The notes: generated by a model not told the origin, from the sequence alone. A stretch of DNA of 36,523 nt from an uncultured Bacilli bacterium (GCA_947628915.1 CANRBR010000005.1:1-36523), one strand, 5' to 3'. Numbered from the stretch's first letter, positions 1 through 8,291 are shown. Translations and numbers: made by a program.

Positions 1-1
1 T

Positions 2-367
2 GTTAAAGATAATAAAATAATTGGTTATGGGAATAATAAGGTTTTAAAAGAAAAAGATCCAACAGCGCATGCAGAAATAATTGCTATTCGTGATGCGTGT
101 AAAAGATTAAATACTTATGATTTAACTGATTGCGTGGTTTATTCCACTAGTGAACCTTGTCCTATGTGTTTATCAGCAATTATTTGGTCTAATATTAAAA
201 AAGTTTATTTTGTAAGTAATAGAAAAGAAGTTTCCAAAATTGGATTTAGAGATGATATGATATATAATTATTTAGAAAATAAAGAGAAAGATATTTTAGA
301 AATTCATCAAATTGAAAATAAAAAATGTCAAGAACTACTTGAAAGTTATAATAATGAACTTTATTAA
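2..367 (+). CDS. Guanine deaminase-like zinc nucleobase deaminase, 5' truncated by window edge
   Basis: The reading frame is open from the window edge to the stop at 365-367, so only the C-terminal 121 residues are seen. The cytidine-deaminase fold zinc motifs are present: T-A-H-A-E (zinc His and catalytic Glu) and E-P-C-P-M-C (two zinc Cys). The stretch between them (DACKRLNTYDLTDCVVYST) and the following GFRDDMIYN segment resemble Bacillus guanine deaminase GuaD more than tRNA adenosine deaminase TadA, whose usual spacing and tail differ. The expected role is cytosolic hydrolysis of guanine to xanthine and ammonia in purine salvage. The substrate is inferred from family resemblance only, and another nucleobase is possible. 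A strong intrinsic terminator follows, so it is not co-transcribed with the downstream operon. Confidence 0.8.
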   Translation, partial: VKDNKIIGYGNNKVLKEKDPTAHAEIIAIRDACKRLNTYDLTDCVVYSTSEPCPMCLSAIIWSNIKKVYFVSNRKEVSKIGFRDDMIYNYLENKEKDILEIHQIENKKCQELLESYNNELY

Positions 368-401
368 AAATAATTAAAACAAATTACAATTTATATAGGT
401 A

Positions 402-432
402 AGATTATCAAGTAAATTTGATAATCTTTTTG
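402..432 (+). terminator. Rho-independent terminator after the deaminase gene
   Basis: AGATTATCAA - GTAAA - TTTGATAATCT forms a perfect 10-bp stem followed by TTTTTG. It separates the deaminase gene from the GntR operon, whose promoter starts seven bases downstream. Confidence 0.85.
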
Positions 433-438
433 CGTGTA

Positions 439-467
439 TTGACAACTGTGTATAATCTGTATATAAT
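439..467 (+). promoter_or_regulatory. Sigma-A promoter of the GntR-ABC operon
   Basis: Consensus TTGACA (439-444) and TATAAT (462-467) separated by exactly 17 nt. The leader is about 25 nt and carries an AGGTGAG ribosome binding site at 490-496. Confidence 0.85.
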
Positions 468-479
468 ATATATATACAG
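457..479. promoter_or_regulatory. Palindromic operator overlapping the -10 box
   Basis: CTGTATATA (457-465) and TATATACAG (471-479) are inverted arms around a 5-nt centre that covers the -10 hexamer and the start region. YtrA-type GntR repressors typically bind TGTATA-type inverted repeats in their own promoters, so autorepression by the adjacent regulator is the likely role. This is inferred; the palindrome is seen directly. Confidence 0.7.
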
Positions 480-499
480 AAGTACAGAAGAGGTGAGTT

Positions 500-877
500 A
501 TGGAAATTATAATAAGTAATTCAAATGGTATTCCTATATATGAACAAATTAAAGAGCAAATAAAAGTTAAGATAGTTTCTAATGAACTAAAAGAAGATGA
601 ACTCTTACCATCCATAAGAACTTTAGCTAAAGACCTTCGATGTAGTGTTATAACAACAAAAAACGCCTATGAAGAATTAGTAAAAGAGGGTTATTTAAAA
701 AATATTCCATCTAAGGGTTTTTATGTTGCTAAAATAAATAAAGATATTGCTTTAGAAGAACAATTAAATAAGATAGAAGAACTAATGGATAAGGCAGTTA
801 TTATTGCAAAAATGAATAGTATAAATAAAAAAACACTAAATGAAATGTTAAATATATTATATGAGGAGGACAAATAG
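500..877 (+). CDS. GntR-family transcriptional regulator, YtrA subfamily
   Basis: At 125 aa this has the short YtrA-subfamily size: an N-terminal winged helix (residues about 10-75, with PIYEQIKEQIK, LPSIRTLAKDL and the wing LVKEGYLKNIPSKGFYV) and only a short helical C-terminal dimerisation tail (about 85-125) instead of an effector domain. Members of this subfamily usually repress an adjacent ABC transporter operon and respond to cell-wall stress or a small ligand. It is the first gene of an operon with an ATPase (2-nt gap) and a permease. The operon promoter carries a palindrome over its -10 box, consistent with autorepression. ATG at 500 is preceded by a good AGGTGAG site. Confidence 0.92.
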   Translation: MEIIISNSNGIPIYEQIKEQIKVKIVSNELKEDELLPSIRTLAKDLRCSVITTKNAYEELVKEGYLKNIPSKGFYVAKINKDIALEEQLNKIEELMDKAVIIAKMNSINKKTLNEMLNILYEEDK

Positions 878-878
878 T

Positions 879-1736
879 ATGGACAATCTTTTAGAAATTA
901 AAAATCTATGTAAAAAATATGATAACTTTGAACTTAAAAATATATCATTTACTTTACCTAAAGGTATGATTATGGGTTTTATAGGTGAAAATGGTGCGGG
1001 GAAAACTACAACGATAAAAGCAATATTAGACATACTCAAATCATATAGTGGAGAAATTAAAATTTTTGGACTTGACAATCGTAAAGATGAAAGAAAAATA
1101 AAAGAAGATATTGGAGTTGTATTAGATGATATGTTTTTTCCAGAGATTCTTACACCCAACGATATAAATAATACTATGAAAGGTATTTATAAAAATTGGG
1201 ATATAAAGATGTTTTATGATTATTTAAAAGAATTTTCATTGTTACCAAATAAACAGATTAAAACTTATTCTAAAGGTATGAGGAAAAAATTAGAAATAGC
1301 AACCGCACTATCACATCACCCTAAACTTTTAATATTAGATGAACCAACCTCAGGACTTGATCCTGTTGCCCGTGCGGAAGTTATCGAAATATTTCAAAGT
1401 ATAATAGAAAAAGATGAGTGTTTTATTTTACTTTCTAGCCATATTACTACCGATTTGGAACACATCGCAGATTATATAACTTTTATAAATAATGGAGAAA
1501 TTGTTTTATCTAAAACAACTGATGAATTATTAGATAAATATGGTATTGTAAAATGTACTTTAAAAGAGTTTAAAGAGATTAGTAAAAAAGATTATATCAA
1601 ATACAAAAAAACAAAATATGAATATGAAGTATTAGTTCCTAATAAAAAAGAATTTAAATCAAAATATAATATTGCTATAATTGATAAAATAACTTTAGAT
1701 GACCTTATGGTTTTAATGATTAAGGGGGAAGAATAA
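879..1736 (+). CDS. ABC transporter ATP-binding protein (YtrB/BcrA type)
   Basis: This is the nucleotide-binding subunit of an ABC-2 type exporter: Walker A GENGAGKTT, signature YSKGMRKKLEIA, Walker B LLILDEPTSGLDP and a switch histidine in LSSHITTDLEHI. The start at 879 (MDNLLEIKNL) is chosen because AGGAGGA lies at 863-869 and the upstream in-frame ATG at 861 would precede that site. The C-terminal ~65 residues beyond the ATPase core are typical of the BcrA/YtrB group. It begins 2 nt after the GntR stop, and its stop overlaps the permease ATG by one base (TAATG), indicating translational coupling. The likely role is export of, or resistance to, an envelope-active compound; the substrate is unknown. 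Confidence 0.93.
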   Translation: MDNLLEIKNLCKKYDNFELKNISFTLPKGMIMGFIGENGAGKTTTIKAILDILKSYSGEIKIFGLDNRKDERKIKEDIGVVLDDMFFPEILTPNDINNTMKGIYKNWDIKMFYDYLKEFSLLPNKQIKTYSKGMRKKLEIATALSHHPKLLILDEPTSGLDPVARAEVIEIFQSIIEKDECFILLSSHITTDLEHIADYITFINNGEIVLSKTTDELLDKYGIVKCTLKEFKEISKKDYIKYKKTKYEYEVLVPNKKEFKSKYNIAIIDKITLDDLMVLMIKGEE

Positions 1737-2368
1737 TGATAGGATTTATGAAAAAGGATTTAGCAATGATTAAAAGTAATTTTAAATTAATTGGAATATT
1801 AATTGTTGTTTATGCTGTAATGGGCCTAATGGGTAAAATGGATATATCATTTATTCTACCATTTATGAGTGTAATGATAATGATTTCATCTTTTAGTTAT
1901 GATAACTATAATAAATGGGATGCTTATTCTATTTCACTACCTAACGGAAGAAAAAATAGTGTAAAGTCAAAATATGTAACAACCATTTTAATGATTCTTA
2001 CTGTTGCTATTATAACAGTTTTATTATCCTTTATTATTTCTTATGTTAATACTAAAACCATCAACTATGAACAAATTTTAGTTTCAATGTTTGGTACAAT
2101 ATTTGGAACACTTTTAGTTTTAACTTTTATGTATCCAATTATTTATAAATTTGGTGTTGAAAAAGCAAGACTTGGAATATTTATAATTGTATTTGGACTA
2201 GTAATTATTGGTGGGTTTCTCTCACAATATATAGATATATCAAGTATTTCAAAATCATTATCGTTTTTAGAAGATTATTTAATAATAATTTTAATAATAG
2301 TAACTATTATTATGGTTTATATATCTTATAAAATATCTGAAAAAATATTTAGTAAAAAAGAATTTTAA
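1736..2368 (+). CDS. ABC-2 type permease subunit
   Basis: The 210-residue membrane protein has about six predicted spans: near 18-30, 37-52, 78-102, 115-135, 144-165 and 180-200. Between spans lies the FSYDNYNKWDAYSISLPNGRKNSVKSKYV loop characteristic of the ABC2_membrane_5 permeases found next to YtrA/GntR regulators. It overlaps the ATPase stop codon by one base and is the last gene of the regulator-ATPase-permease operon. The functional transporter presumably pairs two copies with two ATPases. No clear terminator follows. The substrate cannot be read from sequence. Confidence 0.87.
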   Translation: MIGFMKKDLAMIKSNFKLIGILIVVYAVMGLMGKMDISFILPFMSVMIMISSFSYDNYNKWDAYSISLPNGRKNSVKSKYVTTILMILTVAIITVLLSFIISYVNTKTINYEQILVSMFGTIFGTLLVLTFMYPIIYKFGVEKARLGIFIIVFGLVIIGGFLSQYIDISSISKSLSFLEDYLIIILIIVTIIMVYISYKISEKIFSKKEF

Positions 2369-2426
2369 AGTAGGAAAGATGCTAATATAAAAAAGTGTAA
2401 AAAATAGTGGAAAATAAGTTAAAAAC

Positions 2427-2455
2427 TTTACATTTTACTAAAAAAGTGCTATATT
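2427..2455 (+). promoter_or_regulatory. Promoter of the coiled-coil surface protein gene
   Basis: TTTACA (2427-2432), 17-nt spacer, TATATT (2450-2455). The leader of about 55 nt ends in a GGGAGGG ribosome binding site. Confidence 0.6.
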
Positions 2456-2518
2456 ATAGGCGATGACAGGGAAAAAACAAATTCTCAGTCACATACAATA
2501 ATTAAGGGAGGGTTAATT

Positions 2519-3556
2519 ATGAAAAAAATCGTATTTAAAACAACAATAGGTTTTCTATCACTTGGTATAATAGCAGGTGCTGGAATTTTAGCAACAAACT
2601 ATATTAAACATGATGGTCAATTGACTTATACTTCTGAAATTGCTCAAAAAAATTCTTCTTTAAAAGATATAGAGCAAGAAATTAAGAAAGCAGAAGAAGA
2701 CTTAGATAAGGCTGAAGTGGTTAAGGAAGAAGCCGAAAATGAAGTAAAAAAGGCTGAAGAAACTATTAGTGAAGCTTCTAAGGAGAAAGAAGTAGCAATC
2801 GCTGAACTAAAAAATGCAAAAACAGCAGAAGAAAAGGAAATAGCGCAAGCAAAAATAGCTGAAGCAACAGAGAAAATGGAACAAGCAGAAGAAACAAAGA
2901 AAGTTGCTGAAAAGAAAGTAGAAGAAGCAACTAAAACAGTAGAACAAAATAAACAAACTGTTGAAGAAAAAGTTGCAGAGAAAAAAGCAACAGAGAATGA
3001 AATAGTTTCTAATAAAACTACTGAATCTAATGCAACTGTAACAAATAATAAAACACAATCTACTGCAAAAAATAATACAACAACAAAACAAAAAGATGAA
3101 TCAGAAGAACAAGGGTCAAAATTTGACCTTAGCAAATATCCAGATTTATTAGATGAAATAAATAAGAAAACTGAAGAGCAAGTAAAAGATATAGAAGAAG
3201 AAGCAAAAAAGAAAACAGTAGAATTTCATTTCTATAGTGCAAATAAAGAATTAATGCTTCGTTGCAGAGGAGATCACTGTGGTGAAGATCAACAAGGATA
3301 TATTTGGTTTGTTGAATTAGAATGTGATTTAAACAAATGTGAAGGATTTACTGATTCTACAACAGGTAATAAAGTTTCTAAAGTATTGTTAGGAAGACGT
3401 GGTGATATAACAAGTTATACAGTTATAGCGCCAGCCGCAAAATATGGATATAAATTCGTTGGATGGGAATTAGTATCTACAAGAAAAATTGCCACAAATG
3501 AGCTTGGTACAGGTTACCTTTTAGGTAAATATATAGCAACATATGAAAAAATTTAA
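2519..3556 (+). CDS. Membrane-anchored coiled-coil surface protein with a C-terminal InlB-repeat-like domain
   Basis: Residues 1-30 form a signal anchor (KK followed by a span ending AGILATNYI). Residues about 40-155 are a heptad-rich Glu/Lys/Ala coiled coil with recurring KKAEE, KVAEK and ATKTVEQ blocks. Residues about 160-195 are an Asn/Thr/Ser/Lys linker. The C-terminal ~110 residues form a compact domain with four Cys (CRGDHC and ECDLNKC) and an ending (YGYKFVGWELVS .. YIATYEK) like the internalin B-repeat / Flg_new fold. There is no LPxTG or other sorting signal, so anchoring is by the N-terminal span. The layout suggests an extracellular stalk presenting a small adhesin-like domain, but the ligand is unknown. 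It is monocistronic, bounded by its own promoter and a strong terminator. Confidence 0.72.
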   Translation: MKKIVFKTTIGFLSLGIIAGAGILATNYIKHDGQLTYTSEIAQKNSSLKDIEQEIKKAEEDLDKAEVVKEEAENEVKKAEETISEASKEKEVAIAELKNAKTAEEKEIAQAKIAEATEKMEQAEETKKVAEKKVEEATKTVEQNKQTVEEKVAEKKATENEIVSNKTTESNATVTNNKTQSTAKNNTTTKQKDESEEQGSKFDLSKYPDLLDEINKKTEEQVKDIEEEAKKKTVEFHFYSANKELMLRCRGDHCGEDQQGYIWFVELECDLNKCEGFTDSTTGNKVSKVLLGRRGDITSYTVIAPAAKYGYKFVGWELVSTRKIATNELGTGYLLGKYIATYEKI

Positions 3557-3618
3557 TGATTGAATAATCTTTAAATAAAATGTGTGAAAATATTGGTAAT
3601 TTCACATAAATCCATTAA

Positions 3619-3644
3619 GGAGCGCAATAGCGCTCCATTTTATA
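3619..3644 (+). terminator. Rho-independent terminator
   Basis: GGAGCGC - AATA - GCGCTCC is a perfect 7-bp GC-rich stem followed by ATTTTAT. It ends the coiled-coil protein transcript. Confidence 0.88.
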
Positions 3645-3672
3645 TATTGTTTTAATATTATAATTTTTGTAG

Positions 3673-3678
3673 TATAAT
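3673..3678 (+). promoter_or_regulatory. Putative -10 box upstream of 3720
   Basis: TATAAT in the context TTTTTGTAGTATAAT. The -35 match is poor. The position, about 42 nt before the ATG, is suitable. Confidence 0.45.
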
Positions 3679-3719
3679 AAAAGTTAGAAGTAAATGTAAT
3701 TCTAGAAATGGAGTAATTT

Positions 3720-4250
3720 ATGAAAAATAATATAAAAAAATGTATTTTTTCTTTTATTATGACAATTTTAGCCTTCTTTTTAGTTACAACTTTAATAACT
3801 ATGTGTGCTCTTGATGCAGTGGAAAATCCAATTACTGACGTTAAATACTACAAGCGGGAAATAAAGGGGGATCTTTTAAAAGTATTTCCACCAGACATTC
3901 CAGATAACGTTGAAAATGTTGAATTTTATTATGCACCTGGATTTTTACAAGGCGGGACAAATTATTCTTTATATTATATTGATAAAAATATGACAATGGA
4001 TAAATTTGATAAAAAATATAAGGATAAAGCCATATGGATTGGGCATAAAGATGAATATACTGAAAAAAGGGGATTACTTACTGGTGCATTTTCATATACT
4101 CCTGCAGAGTATGAAAATGAAGATGATTATATAATTTATTTAGTTGAAGGCAAATGCGATAATTCTGGTTATTGTAATCATGGGAATTATTTAATGACAG
4201 CATATAATGAAAAAACAAATGAAGTTATATTTAGATTAGAAGACTGGTAG
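3720..4250 (+). CDS. Membrane-anchored exported protein of unknown function
   Basis: This 176-residue protein has a basic N-terminus and one hydrophobic segment (about residues 9-30, FSFIMTILAFFLVTTLITMC). The remainder is predicted outside the membrane and rich in Tyr/Asp/Lys, with a Cys pair in GKCDNSGYCNHGNYL. I do not recognise a family. The Cys at residue 29 follows LITM rather than a good lipobox, so membrane anchoring by the uncleaved span is more likely than lipidation. It is monocistronic: a terminator precedes it and an independent promoter follows for the next gene. ATG 3720 is preceded by GGAG at 3711-3714. Confidence 0.65.
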   Translation: MKNNIKKCIFSFIMTILAFFLVTTLITMCALDAVENPITDVKYYKREIKGDLLKVFPPDIPDNVENVEFYYAPGFLQGGTNYSLYYIDKNMTMDKFDKKYKDKAIWIGHKDEYTEKRGLLTGAFSYTPAEYENEDDYIIYLVEGKCDNSGYCNHGNYLMTAYNEKTNEVIFRLEDW

Positions 4251-4335
4251 TGATATAATTGTATCAAATCTGTTATCTATAATTTTAAGTTATTTGCTTA
4301 GATTATCAGTTAGTTTGTAGAAGCACTAAATCTAT

Positions 4336-4364
4336 TTGACAACACTATATATAAGTGATAAAAT
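4336..4364 (+). promoter_or_regulatory. Sigma-A promoter of the 4393 lipoprotein gene
   Basis: TTGACA (4336-4341), 17-nt spacer, TAAAAT (4359-4364), with an extended TG dinucleotide one base before the -10. Confidence 0.8.
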
Positions 4365-4392
4365 GGCATTGTAGTGAAAAAGAGGTGAGACT

Positions 4393-4863
4393 ATGAAAAA
4401 AATAAGTATGATATTTTTAAGCCTATTAACAATTATTTTAATTGCAGGATGTGGAACAACTGAAGAAAAAGAGCAAAAATTGGTTTGTACATCTACCGAA
4501 AATGAAGATGGAATGAGTCTTGAGAGTGTAATTTCTATGACTTATAAAAACAACAAGTTAAATCATATGACAATGGAGGTTAATACAAAGGTTACTGATT
4601 CTGATATACAAGAAAATTGGAAAGTATTTGAGTCAGCAATGGATGAAGACAATAAAGAATTCAATAAAGATGGAATTAGTCTAAAAGTTGAAAGTGATTC
4701 AAAAAACTATGAATATAAAACGATTTTAGATATTGATGTTGAAAATACTACTGAAGAAGCACTAAAAGAACAAGGCTTTAGTGATTTAAAAGATGATAAT
4801 AGTACTATAAAAAGTAGTAAAGAAGCCGCTGAAGAAGATGGCTATGTTTGTGAAATAAAATAA
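4393..4863 (+). CDS. Lipoprotein, YehR/DUF1307-like
   Basis: The 156-residue protein has a signal peptide ending in lipobox LIAG-C (Cys20), so it is predicted to be lipidated and displayed on the outer face of the membrane. The mature part starts with an acidic linker, then KLVCT and an alternating beta pattern with VISMTYKNNKLNHMTM, reminiscent of the DUF1307 (YehR) lipoprotein fold; a second Cys near the C-terminus (YVCEIK) could pair with the KLVCT Cys. No enzymatic motif is visible. It is monocistronic, with its own TTGACA promoter and a terminator. The family match is by pattern only and uncertain. The lipoprotein call itself is firm. Confidence 0.7.
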   Translation: MKKISMIFLSLLTIILIAGCGTTEEKEQKLVCTSTENEDGMSLESVISMTYKNNKLNHMTMEVNTKVTDSDIQENWKVFESAMDEDNKEFNKDGISLKVESDSKNYEYKTILDIDVENTTEEALKEQGFSDLKDDNSTIKSSKEAAEEDGYVCEIK

Positions 4864-4869
4864 ATTTAT

Positions 4870-4899
4870 AAAAGTGAACAATTTTATGTTCTCTTTTTT
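4870..4899 (+). terminator. Rho-independent terminator
   Basis: AAAAGTGAACA - ATTTTA - TGTTCTCTTTT forms a stem with a single central T-T mismatch and ends in a T run. Confidence 0.7.
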
Positions 4900-4934
4900 A
4901 AATATTATAACTTATTTTTATATTACTGTTTTTG

Positions 4935-4943
4935 TGGTATAAT
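4935..4943 (+). promoter_or_regulatory. Extended -10 promoter of 5006
   Basis: TGGTATAAT (TG-N-TATAAT) at 4935-4943, about 60 nt before the start codon. No good -35 is visible. Confidence 0.6.
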
Positions 4944-5005
4944 TTAATAAAATGAGTTCGCGAAATTTACAGATTCTATTAAGAAGATAAGAAAGGAAAT
5001 TGTTT

Positions 5006-5467
5006 ATGGTAAATTATTCACTAGAGAGTGATGAAGTAATTTTATGTGAAGATGTTGTAGAGTATAAAAATAATTTTAATCTAACTCTAACATCAAAGAA
5101 AATAATAATAGAAAAGGATAAAGAAATAGTCGATAATATAAATTTAGAAGACATTAAAATTTATAATGACAAAGTTCAGGTTCACCAAAATGGGTGTGAA
5201 GTTGAACTTCAAACAGTTAATAAAAAAATAACTATAGTTTTTTCTAATATGATTAAGGCAAATAAATTTACTAGATTAATTATAGATACAGTTACTAATA
5301 CCACTATGACAAAAAGGGGAGTTAAAAAAATAAATGGTGCAATAGATACAGTAGATGATGTCTTAGGAATAGATACGAGAGGCGCTATAAAAAATGTTGT
5401 CGAAGGTGGTACTTCGGGTGGATTAGTAGGATCTATACTTGGGAAAGTAACAAAAAATAAAAAATAG
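5006..5467 (+). CDS. Small PH-like domain protein with Gly-rich tail
   Basis: The start is ATG 5006 (MVNYSLESDEV), spaced 8 nt from GAAAGGA at 4991-4997; an in-frame TTG at 5000 is less likely. The 153-residue product has no signal peptide or membrane span. Residues about 8-90 alternate in beta pattern (DEVILCEDVVEY .. NLTLTSKKIIIE .. IKIYNDKVQV .. KITIVF) and end in a helix, as in bacterial PH / GRAM-like domains that bind lipids or peptides. The C-terminal ~50 residues are an amphipathic segment ending in a Gly-rich stretch (GGTSGGLVGSILG) that could contact membrane. It lies 5 nt upstream of a TM2-domain gene, which suggests a shared membrane-associated role. No catalytic motif is seen. 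Confidence 0.62.
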   Translation: MVNYSLESDEVILCEDVVEYKNNFNLTLTSKKIIIEKDKEIVDNINLEDIKIYNDKVQVHQNGCEVELQTVNKKITIVFSNMIKANKFTRLIIDTVTNTTMTKRGVKKINGAIDTVDDVLGIDTRGAIKNVVEGGTSGGLVGSILGKVTKNKK

Positions 5468-5472
5468 ATAAC

Positions 5473-5697
5473 ATGGAAAGATATATAATTACGAGTAACA
5501 AAAGTAAAAAAATTGCTTTTGTATTATGCCTTTTTGGAGGTCTTATTGGACTACACCATTTTTATGTAGGCAATATTTTAAAAGGCATTTTGTATTTATT
5601 CACATTAGGACTTTTCGGAGTAGGATTTATAATTGACTTAGTAAGTATTATAACTGGAAATTTTAGGGATAGTTCTGGTACTCGCTTAAAAATATAA
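5473..5697 (+). CDS. TM2 domain-containing small membrane protein
   Basis: The 74-residue protein has the TM2 domain signature: a first span with GGLIGLHHFYVG, a short turn, then a second span with LGLFGVGFIIDLVSI. TM2 proteins are small two-helix membrane proteins that are widespread in Bacillota and mostly unstudied. It begins 5 nt after the stop of the PH-like gene, so it is probably co-expressed. No strong ribosome binding site is seen, so translation may depend on termination of the upstream gene (AGATAACATG). Confidence 0.88.
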   Translation: MERYIITSNKSKKIAFVLCLFGGLIGLHHFYVGNILKGILYLFTLGLFGVGFIIDLVSIITGNFRDSSGTRLKI

Positions 5698-5761
5698 ATG
5701 TTAATATAAGTATATAAATAGAATTATTATCTATTAAAATGAATTATGAAGTGGTGTTAAA

Positions 5762-6430
5762 ATGTATAATATATCTTCTTATTTTAAAAACAAAAAAATA
5801 GATTATAAAAAATTAATAGACTACGGTTTTTCTTGTAGTAATGATAAATACATATATGAAGTAAACATAATGGATGATAAATTTAAAGTTATTATAGAAA
5901 TATCAAAAGAAAAACAGATTTCAAAAGTAATAGATTTGTCTACAAAGTTAGAATATCTACTTATAAATGTAGAATCAAAAGGGGAGTTTAATACAAAATT
6001 AAAAGAAGAATATGAAAGCATTATAAACGATATTGTAGATAAGTGTACTATGTATAATCTATTTAATAGTAAACAAACAAAAGAAATAATTAAATATATA
6101 AAAGATAAATATAACGATGATTTAGAATATCTTTGGAAGAATTTTCCAACTGATGCAGTTTGGAGAAATAAAAGTAGTGGTAAGTGGTACGGACTATTAC
6201 TAGTAATAGAAGAAAGCAAACTTAGTATCAATTCTAAAAATACTGTAGAAATTATAGATTTAAGATATCAAAAAGATGATATAAATAAAATTATAGATAA
6301 CACAAAAATATTTGGTGGATATCACATGAATAAAAACAGTTGGATAACTATAAAACTAGATGGAAGTGTTGATATAAAGGAAATATATAAACTTATAGAT
6401 AATAGTTATACATTATCAAATAAAACCTAG
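5762..6430 (+). CDS. MmcQ/YjbR-family protein with N-terminal extension
   Basis: The C-terminal ~110 residues match the MmcQ/YjbR (DUF419, CyaY-like fold) pattern: LEYLWKNFPTDAVWRNKSSGKWYGLLLVI near 118-146, then IIDLRY and GGYHMNKNSWITIKLDGSVD near the end. About 110 residues precede it (IDYKKLIDYGFSCSNDKYIYEVNI..), longer than the usual ~115-residue single-domain proteins; many Bacillota homologues have this kind of extension. The family is cytosolic and has been proposed to bind DNA, but no function is firmly established. It probably has its own transcript start, as 65 nt separate it from the TM2 gene. Confidence 0.82.
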   Translation: MYNISSYFKNKKIDYKKLIDYGFSCSNDKYIYEVNIMDDKFKVIIEISKEKQISKVIDLSTKLEYLLINVESKGEFNTKLKEEYESIINDIVDKCTMYNLFNSKQTKEIIKYIKDKYNDDLEYLWKNFPTDAVWRNKSSGKWYGLLLVIEESKLSINSKNTVEIIDLRYQKDDINKIIDNTKIFGGYHMNKNSWITIKLDGSVDIKEIYKLIDNSYTLSNKT

Positions 6431-6473
6431 TATTTTTAATAAAAATTATTTATAATATAGTTGGAGTGGTAGT

Positions 6474-8291
6474 ATGGGAAAAAAATTAAAAAGAATACTT
6501 GGATACAATATAAAAGCATTAATAGGTTTTGAATTCATTTATAAAGTTTTATCGACTATAATATTTGTTCCTTTATTTTTAATGCTTTTTAAGTTTATTA
6601 CTAAGGTTAGTGGTTATAGTTATTTAACATTTGAAAATGTAGTATCGTTTTTACTTAATCCATTGACTTTAATATTTTTGTTAATTTTACTAATACTAAT
6701 AACATTTTATACACTTATAGATATTAGTACAATAATAGTAATACTAGATAGTTCATATCAAGAAAAAAAGATATCTATTAAGGATGCTTTTACAACAGCT
6801 TTGTTAAAATCATTAAGGGTATTTCACATAAAAAATATATTCTTGCCATTCTTAGTTATCTTTTTAATACCATTTTTAAATTTTGGAATATCTTCTAGTT
6901 TTATATCTACAATAAAAATTCCAGAATTTATATTAGACTTTATAAAGAATAATTCATTATTATCCACACTGTATGTAGTATTAATACTTATTCTTTCAAT
7001 AGTACTATTTAGATGGCTATATTCGATGCACTATTTCATTCTTGAAAATTGTAGTTTTAAAGAGTCTAGGAAAAAGAGTATAAATCTAAGTAAGAAAAAT
7101 AAAATAAAAGATTTTTTAAGTATTCTATTAACTCAGGCTTTACTTTTTATAATATATATAATTTTCATATTATTTGGAATTGTACTAATAGTTTTACTTT
7201 ACAAATGGTTAGGTAGGGTAAATATATTTGGAACTGTTTCAATAACTGTTATATGGATTTTAATTGCTATATCATTTATTATAGTAATCCTTTTATCCAC
7301 ACCAGTTAGTTATTCAATAGTAAGTGTTTTATACTATAGACATAAAGAAAAGAACAATGAAGAGATTAAACATATCAAAGTAAATTCTAAAGAAAAGAAG
7401 AAACTTAGTAAAAGACTTAATATTTTAAAATATGTAGTAATCATTCTAGTTTTAATGAGTGGGACTATATTTACATATTCTGTTATGAACGATAAATACG
7501 ATTTAAAAATAGAATATGTAAGAACTATGGAAGTAACCGCACATAGAGGAGCATCAGTTAAATATCCAGAAAATACTATGAGTGCGTTTATAGGTGCGAA
7601 AGAACTTGGAGCTGATTGGATTGAACTCGATGTACAACAGACAAAAGATAAAAAACTAATAGTACTTCACGATACAAACCTTAAAAGAACTACTGGCGTA
7701 AACAAAAACACTTGGGAAGTAACTTTTGATGAAGTAAAAAAATTAGATGCAGGCAGTTTCTTTAGTGATGAATTTAAGGGTGAGAAAATACCTTTATTAG
7801 AAGAAGTAATAGAGTTTGCTAAAGAAAATGATATTAAACTTAATATAGAGTTGAAGCCAACTGGAAATGAAACAGATTTTGAGTCTTCTGTTGTAGATTT
7901 AATAAACGAATATGATTTTGCAAGTTCTTCAGTAATCACATCACAAGTATATAGCGTAATTGAAAATGTAAAAAATTATGATAAAAATATTAAAACTGTA
8001 TATGTTATGAGTCTTGCATATGGAGATATATTAAAGTTAGATAAAGCAGATGCATTTAGTATTGAGGCATCAAGTATAAATAAAACACTCGTAAAAAAAA
8101 TTCACAATAGTGGTAAAGAGGTTTATGCTTGGACAGTTAATACTAAGGAGAGCATAACTGATATGATAAACTTAAATGTAGATAACATTATAACTGATGA
8201 TATAGTTCTTGCAAAAGAATTGATATATACTAGTAAAACTAGTTCAGTTATAGAAGAATATGTAAGGCGTGTAAATGAGTTTTTTAAATAA
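6474..8291 (+). CDS. Membrane-anchored glycerophosphodiester phosphodiesterase
   Basis: 605 residues in two parts. Residues 1-340 are the GDPD-associated membrane domain, with about six or seven predicted spans ending in one near 318-335. Residues about 352-600 are an extracytoplasmic GDPD TIM barrel: TAHRGAS (catalytic His357), PENTMSAF, GADWIELDVQQTKD (metal Glu and Asp), LIVLHD (second His) and LNIELKPTG. The enzyme hydrolyses glycerophosphodiesters to sn-glycerol 3-phosphate and an alcohol. In Bacillota with this architecture it may act on lipid headgroups or on teichoic/lipoteichoic acid glycerophosphate at the membrane surface (inferred). All key GDPD residues are present. RBS GGAG, start ATG 6474. 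Confidence 0.92.
   Translation: MGKKLKRILGYNIKALIGFEFIYKVLSTIIFVPLFLMLFKFITKVSGYSYLTFENVVSFLLNPLTLIFLLILLILITFYTLIDISTIIVILDSSYQEKKISIKDAFTTALLKSLRVFHIKNIFLPFLVIFLIPFLNFGISSSFISTIKIPEFILDFIKNNSLLSTLYVVLILILSIVLFRWLYSMHYFILENCSFKESRKKSINLSKKNKIKDFLSILLTQALLFIIYIIFILFGIVLIVLLYKWLGRVNIFGTVSITVIWILIAISFIIVILLSTPVSYSIVSVLYYRHKEKNNEEIKHIKVNSKEKKKLSKRLNILKYVVIILVLMSGTIFTYSVMNDKYDLKIEYVRTMEVTAHRGASVKYPENTMSAFIGAKELGADWIELDVQQTKDKKLIVLHDTNLKRTTGVNKNTWEVTFDEVKKLDAGSFFSDEFKGEKIPLLEEVIEFAKENDIKLNIELKPTGNETDFESSVVDLINEYDFASSSVITSQVYSVIENVKNYDKNIKTVYVMSLAYGDILKLDKADAFSIEASSINKTLVKKIHNSGKEVYAWTVNTKESITDMINLNVDNIITDDIVLAKELIYTSKTSSVIEEYVRRVNEFFK

Noticed and set aside
2644-3135. Long minus-strand frames opposite the coiled-coil region
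   Set aside because: Shadows of the biased Glu/Lys/Ala codon pattern on the + strand; products are Ser/Phe-rich low complexity with no ribosome binding site.
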